This document shows, one piece after another, positions 3,552 to 5,456 of a stretch of DNA of 5,456 nt. Location of the stretch: NCBI GenBank assembly GCA_023701085.1, contig JAMPXR010000198.1, positions 1-5,456 of the forward strand, written 5' to 3'. The notes beneath the pieces were generated by a model, which was given only the letters and a program-made list of their open reading frames with translations, searched no databases and had not been told where the DNA came from. The stretch comes from Ramlibacter sp. GTDB taxonomy: Bacteria; Pseudomonadota; Gammaproteobacteria; Burkholderiales; Burkholderiaceae_C. Numbering within the stretch: position 1 is the stretch's first letter; every line of letters begins with the position of its first letter. A program made the position numbers and the translations under genes.

Positions 3552-5456
3552 TCAGGCCGGCGCCTGCAGGGTCAGCAGCTCGGCGCCTTCCACGACCTGG
3601 TCACCCGGCGTGAACAGGATCTCGGCGACCACGCCGTCGCCCGGCGCGACGATGGTGTGCTCCATCTTCATCGCCTCCATCACCGCCAGCGCCTGGCCCT
3701 TGCTGACCTGGTCGCCCGCCTTGACGGCGAACGACAGCACCTTGCCCGGCATCGGCGCGGTGAGCCGGCCCGCTTCGGCATGCACCTCGCCGGCGTGGGC
3801 CAGCTGGTCGATCGCCAGGATCCGGGTGGCGCCGCGCGCGCAGAACACATGGTCGTTCTCGCCGTCGGTGTAGACGCTGGCCAGCAGGCGCCGGCCGGCG
3901 AAGTCCAGGTCGATGCCGCGCGGCGTGGCGTCGAACGTGAGCATGCCGCTCACATTGCCGACCGTGAGCTTGAGCGCGCCGTCGTGCAGGTAGGCCAGCT
4001 CGGCCTGCGCGGATTCGCCGCCGAATTCGAACGCGAAGCGGCGCAGCGCCACGCCGTGCGAGCGCCAGCCGTCGCGCCGGCTGAAGGGATCGACACCCTC
4101 GGCCGCCTTTTCCTGGATCAGGGCCTGCGCCACCGCGGCGGCGGCCGCCAGCGGCAGGCCGACCGGCTCCTGCTTGAACAGCAGCGCCTGCTCGCGCCCG
4201 ATCAGGTGCGTGTCCAGGTCGGCCTGCGCGAACGAAGGGCTGCGCAGCACGTAACGCAGGAACTGCACGTTGGTGGCAAGGCCCACGATGTGCGTCTGCG
4301 CCAGCGCCTGGTCCAGCCGCGCCAGTGCCTGTTCGCGCGTGGCGCCGTGCACGATGAGCTTGGCGATCATCGGGTCGTAGAACGGCGAGATCGCGTCGCC
4401 CTCGCGAACGCCGTCGTCGATGCGCACCGCGGCATCGGCGCGCTCGAAGCTGGTGCAGGCCGGCTTGCGGTACACCCGCAGCGTGCCGGTGGACGGCAGG
4501 AAGCCGTTGTCCGGGTTCTCCGCGGAGATCCGCGCCTCGATCGCATGGCCCAGGATCTTCAGCTCGTCCTGCTGCAGCGGCAGCGGCTCGCCCGCGGCCA
4601 CGCGAAGCTGCCACTCCACCAGGTCCAGCCCGGTGATCGCCTCGGTCACCGGGTGCTCCACCTGCAGGCGCGTGTTCATCTCCATGAAGAAGAAGCTGTT
4701 GGCCCCCACGCTCCCCGCTTCGCGAGGTTCGCTGCCCCCCGAGGGGGCTGTCCCGCCTTGGGACGGCCCGGCGGCGGGACTCATCTCGCCGCCATGCGGC
4801 TGCTCCACGATGAACTCCACCGTGCCGGCGCCGACGTAGTTCACGGCCCGGGCCGCCGCCACCGCCGCCGCGCCCATGCGCCGGCGCACCGCTTCGGTCA
4901 TGCCCGGCGCGGGCGCTTCCTCCAGCACCTTCTGGTGGCGCCGCTGCACCGAGCAGTCGCGCTCGAACAGGTACACATAGTTGCCCTGCGTGTCGCCGAA
5001 TACCTGGATCTCGATATGGCGCGGTCTGTGCACATACCTTTCGACCAGCACCGTGTCGTCGCCGAAGCTGCTGGCCGCTTCGCGCTGGCACGACGCGAGC
5101 GCGGCCTCGAAATCCGCGGCGCGCTCCACCACACGCATGCCCTTGCCGCCGCCGCCCGCGCTGGCCTTGATCAGCACCGGGTAGCCGATGCGCTGCGCTT
5201 CGCGCGCCAGCAGCGCCGGGGCCTGGTCCGCGCCGTGGTAGCCCGGCACCAGCGGCACGCCGGCTTTTTCCATCAGCTGCTTGGATTCGGCCTTCAATCC
5301 CATGGCGAGGATCGCCGACGCCGGCGGCCCGATGAACACCAGCCCGGCCTGGGCGCAGGCACGCGCGAAGGCCTCGTTCTCGCTGAGGAAGCCATAGCCC
5401 GGATGGATGGCCTGCGCGCCCGTCGCCTTGGCCGCCTCGATGATGCGTTCCCAGCG
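3552..5456 (-). CDS. liuD: 3-methylcrotonyl-CoA carboxylase, biotin-carrying alpha subunit (5' end outside window)
   Basis: Biotin carboxylase plus biotin carrier subunit (also called mccA or accA1) that carboxylates enzyme-bound biotin with ATP and bicarbonate, for transfer to 3-methylcrotonyl-CoA by a separate beta subunit; cytosolic, leucine catabolism. The frame stays open to the window edge, giving 634 visible residues; about 60 N-terminal residues are missing by comparison with the family. The internal GTG at 5339 is not the start, because upstream codons encode the conserved HPGYGFLSENE. Seen in order (visible numbering): HPGYGF near 18-23, ATP-grasp glycine loop GGGGKG 101-106, ERDCSVQRRHQK 165-176, metal/ATP glutamates E214 (VEF) and E259 (MEMN), catalytic NTRLQVEHP from N261, a less conserved middle domain about 390-555, and a biotinyl domain 565-634 with EAMKM and biotin lysine K597, 37 residues from the end. 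Residues 226-253 are an in-frame insertion (separate entry). Substrate choice over acetyl- or propionyl-CoA rests on the HMG-CoA lyase gene downstream. Confidence 0.93.
   Translation of the reverse strand, partial: RWERIIEAAKATGAQAIHPGYGFLSENEAFARACAQAGLVFIGPPASAILAMGLKAESKQLMEKAGVPLVPGYHGADQAPALLAREAQRIGYPVLIKASAGGGGKGMRVVERAADFEAALASCQREAASSFGDDTVLVERYVHRPRHIEIQVFGDTQGNYVYLFERDCSVQRRHQKVLEEAPAPGMTEAVRRRMGAAAVAAARAVNYVGAGTVEFIVEQPHGGEMSPAAGPSQGGTAPSGGSEPREAGSVGANSFFFMEMNTRLQVEHPVTEAITGLDLVEWQLRVAAGEPLPLQQDELKILGHAIEARISAENPDNGFLPSTGTLRVYRKPACTSFERADAAVRIDDGVREGDAISPFYDPMIAKLIVHGATREQALARLDQALAQTHIVGLATNVQFLRYVLRSPSFAQADLDTHLIGREQALLFKQEPVGLPLAAAAAVAQALIQEKAAEGVDPFSRRDGWRSHGVALRRFAFEFGGESAQAELAYLHDGALKLTVGNVSGMLTFDATPRGIDLDFAGRRLLASVYTDGENDHVFCARGATRILAIDQLAHAGEVHAEAGRLTAPMPGKVLSFAVKAGDQVSKGQALAVMEAMKMEHTIVAPGDGVVAEILFTPGDQVVEGAELLTLQAPA
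4698..4781 (-). repeat. GC-rich palindromic repeat-like element inserted in frame in the carboxylase gene
   Basis: About 84 bases (28 codons) with no counterpart in ordinary biotin carboxylases, where a short turn joins the VEF(I/L)VE strand to the F(F/Y)FMEMNTR strand. The DNA is strongly structured: an 8-bp inverted repeat GTCCCGCC/GGCGGGAC (4750-4757 with 4773-4780), then, one base away, a 6-bp hairpin GCCCCC/GGGGGC with a 3-base loop (4734-4748). A second GCCCCC at 4702-4707 could pair with the same GGGGGC arm. No TAA, TAG or TGA occurs in any of the six frames. The encoded residues are rich in Gly, Pro, Ser and Ala. Borders are inferred: an alternative 7-bp pairing (4770-4776 with 4787-4793) could extend the element to about 4793. 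From memory, related repeats ending in AGCGTGGGGGC occur between genes in Comamonadaceae genomes; this was not checked. Confidence 0.72.

Noticed and set aside
4698..4781. Frameshift or assembly artefact in the carboxylase
   Set aside because: The frame is kept on both sides, the extra length is a multiple of three, and flanking catalytic motifs are intact, so a true in-frame insertion explains it better.
3601..5091. Minus-strand open frame of 496 codons overlapping the carboxylase
   Set aside because: It is an out-of-frame shadow with a low-complexity Arg/Gly/Ala-rich translation; the carboxylase frame carries all conserved motifs.
5337..5339. GTG as start of the carboxylase
   Set aside because: The codons upstream to the window edge encode conserved biotin carboxylase N-domain sequence (HPGYGFLSENE), so this GTG is an internal valine and the true start is outside.
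1..5456. tRNA, rRNA, CRISPR array, transposase or phage gene
   Set aside because: No cloverleaf, rRNA signature, regular repeat-spacer array or recombinase motif was seen on either strand.

Overview
This is a 5.4 kb, GC-rich (strongly G/C at third codon positions) bacterial window in which every credible gene reads leftward on the minus strand. The gene content (a biotin-dependent acyl-CoA carboxylase alpha subunit, a GhrA-type reductase, HMG-CoA lyase, a YbaK-family protein, a DUF1289 protein and a GST-kappa-like isomerase), the sequence character of the proteins and a G/C-rich palindromic repeat together suggest a betaproteobacterium of the order Burkholderiales, most likely Comamonadaceae. 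That placement is inference; no rRNA or marker gene is present.

Layout in the direction of transcription (right to left): 5456-3552, 3-methylcrotonyl-CoA carboxylase biotin-carrying subunit, with its N-terminus (about 60 residues) beyond the right edge; 3507-2587, glyoxylate/hydroxypyruvate reductase A-like enzyme; 2570-1662, hydroxymethylglutaryl-CoA lyase; 1665-1129, YbaK/EbsC-family putative tRNA deacylase; 1129-854, four-cysteine DUF1289 protein; 857-189, 2-hydroxychromene-2-carboxylate isomerase-like thioredoxin-fold protein. Gaps are 44 and 16 bases, and the last three junctions overlap (ATGA, TGATG, ATGA), so this looks like the distal part of one operon with translational coupling. 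Positions 1-188 carry no gene but hold short direct repeats with a 21-base period, three copies of an octamer, and a perfect 8-bp inverted repeat just after the last stop codon.

Functionally, the carboxylase and HMG-CoA lyase are two steps of the leucine/isovalerate (liu) catabolic pathway: 3-methylcrotonyl-CoA is carboxylated to 3-methylglutaconyl-CoA, hydrated by an enzyme not in this window, and cleaved to acetyl-CoA and acetoacetate. The other four genes have no known step in that pathway and seem to travel with it.

The most notable observation is inside the carboxylase gene. A stretch of about 84 bases (4698-4781), built of adjacent GC-rich hairpins and free of stop codons in all six frames, sits in frame in the ATP-grasp domain and adds about 28 Gly/Pro/Ser/Ala-rich residues to a beta-hairpin turn just before the catalytic FMEMNTR segment. 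It looks like a dispersed palindromic repeat that has invaded a coding sequence and is carried in the protein.
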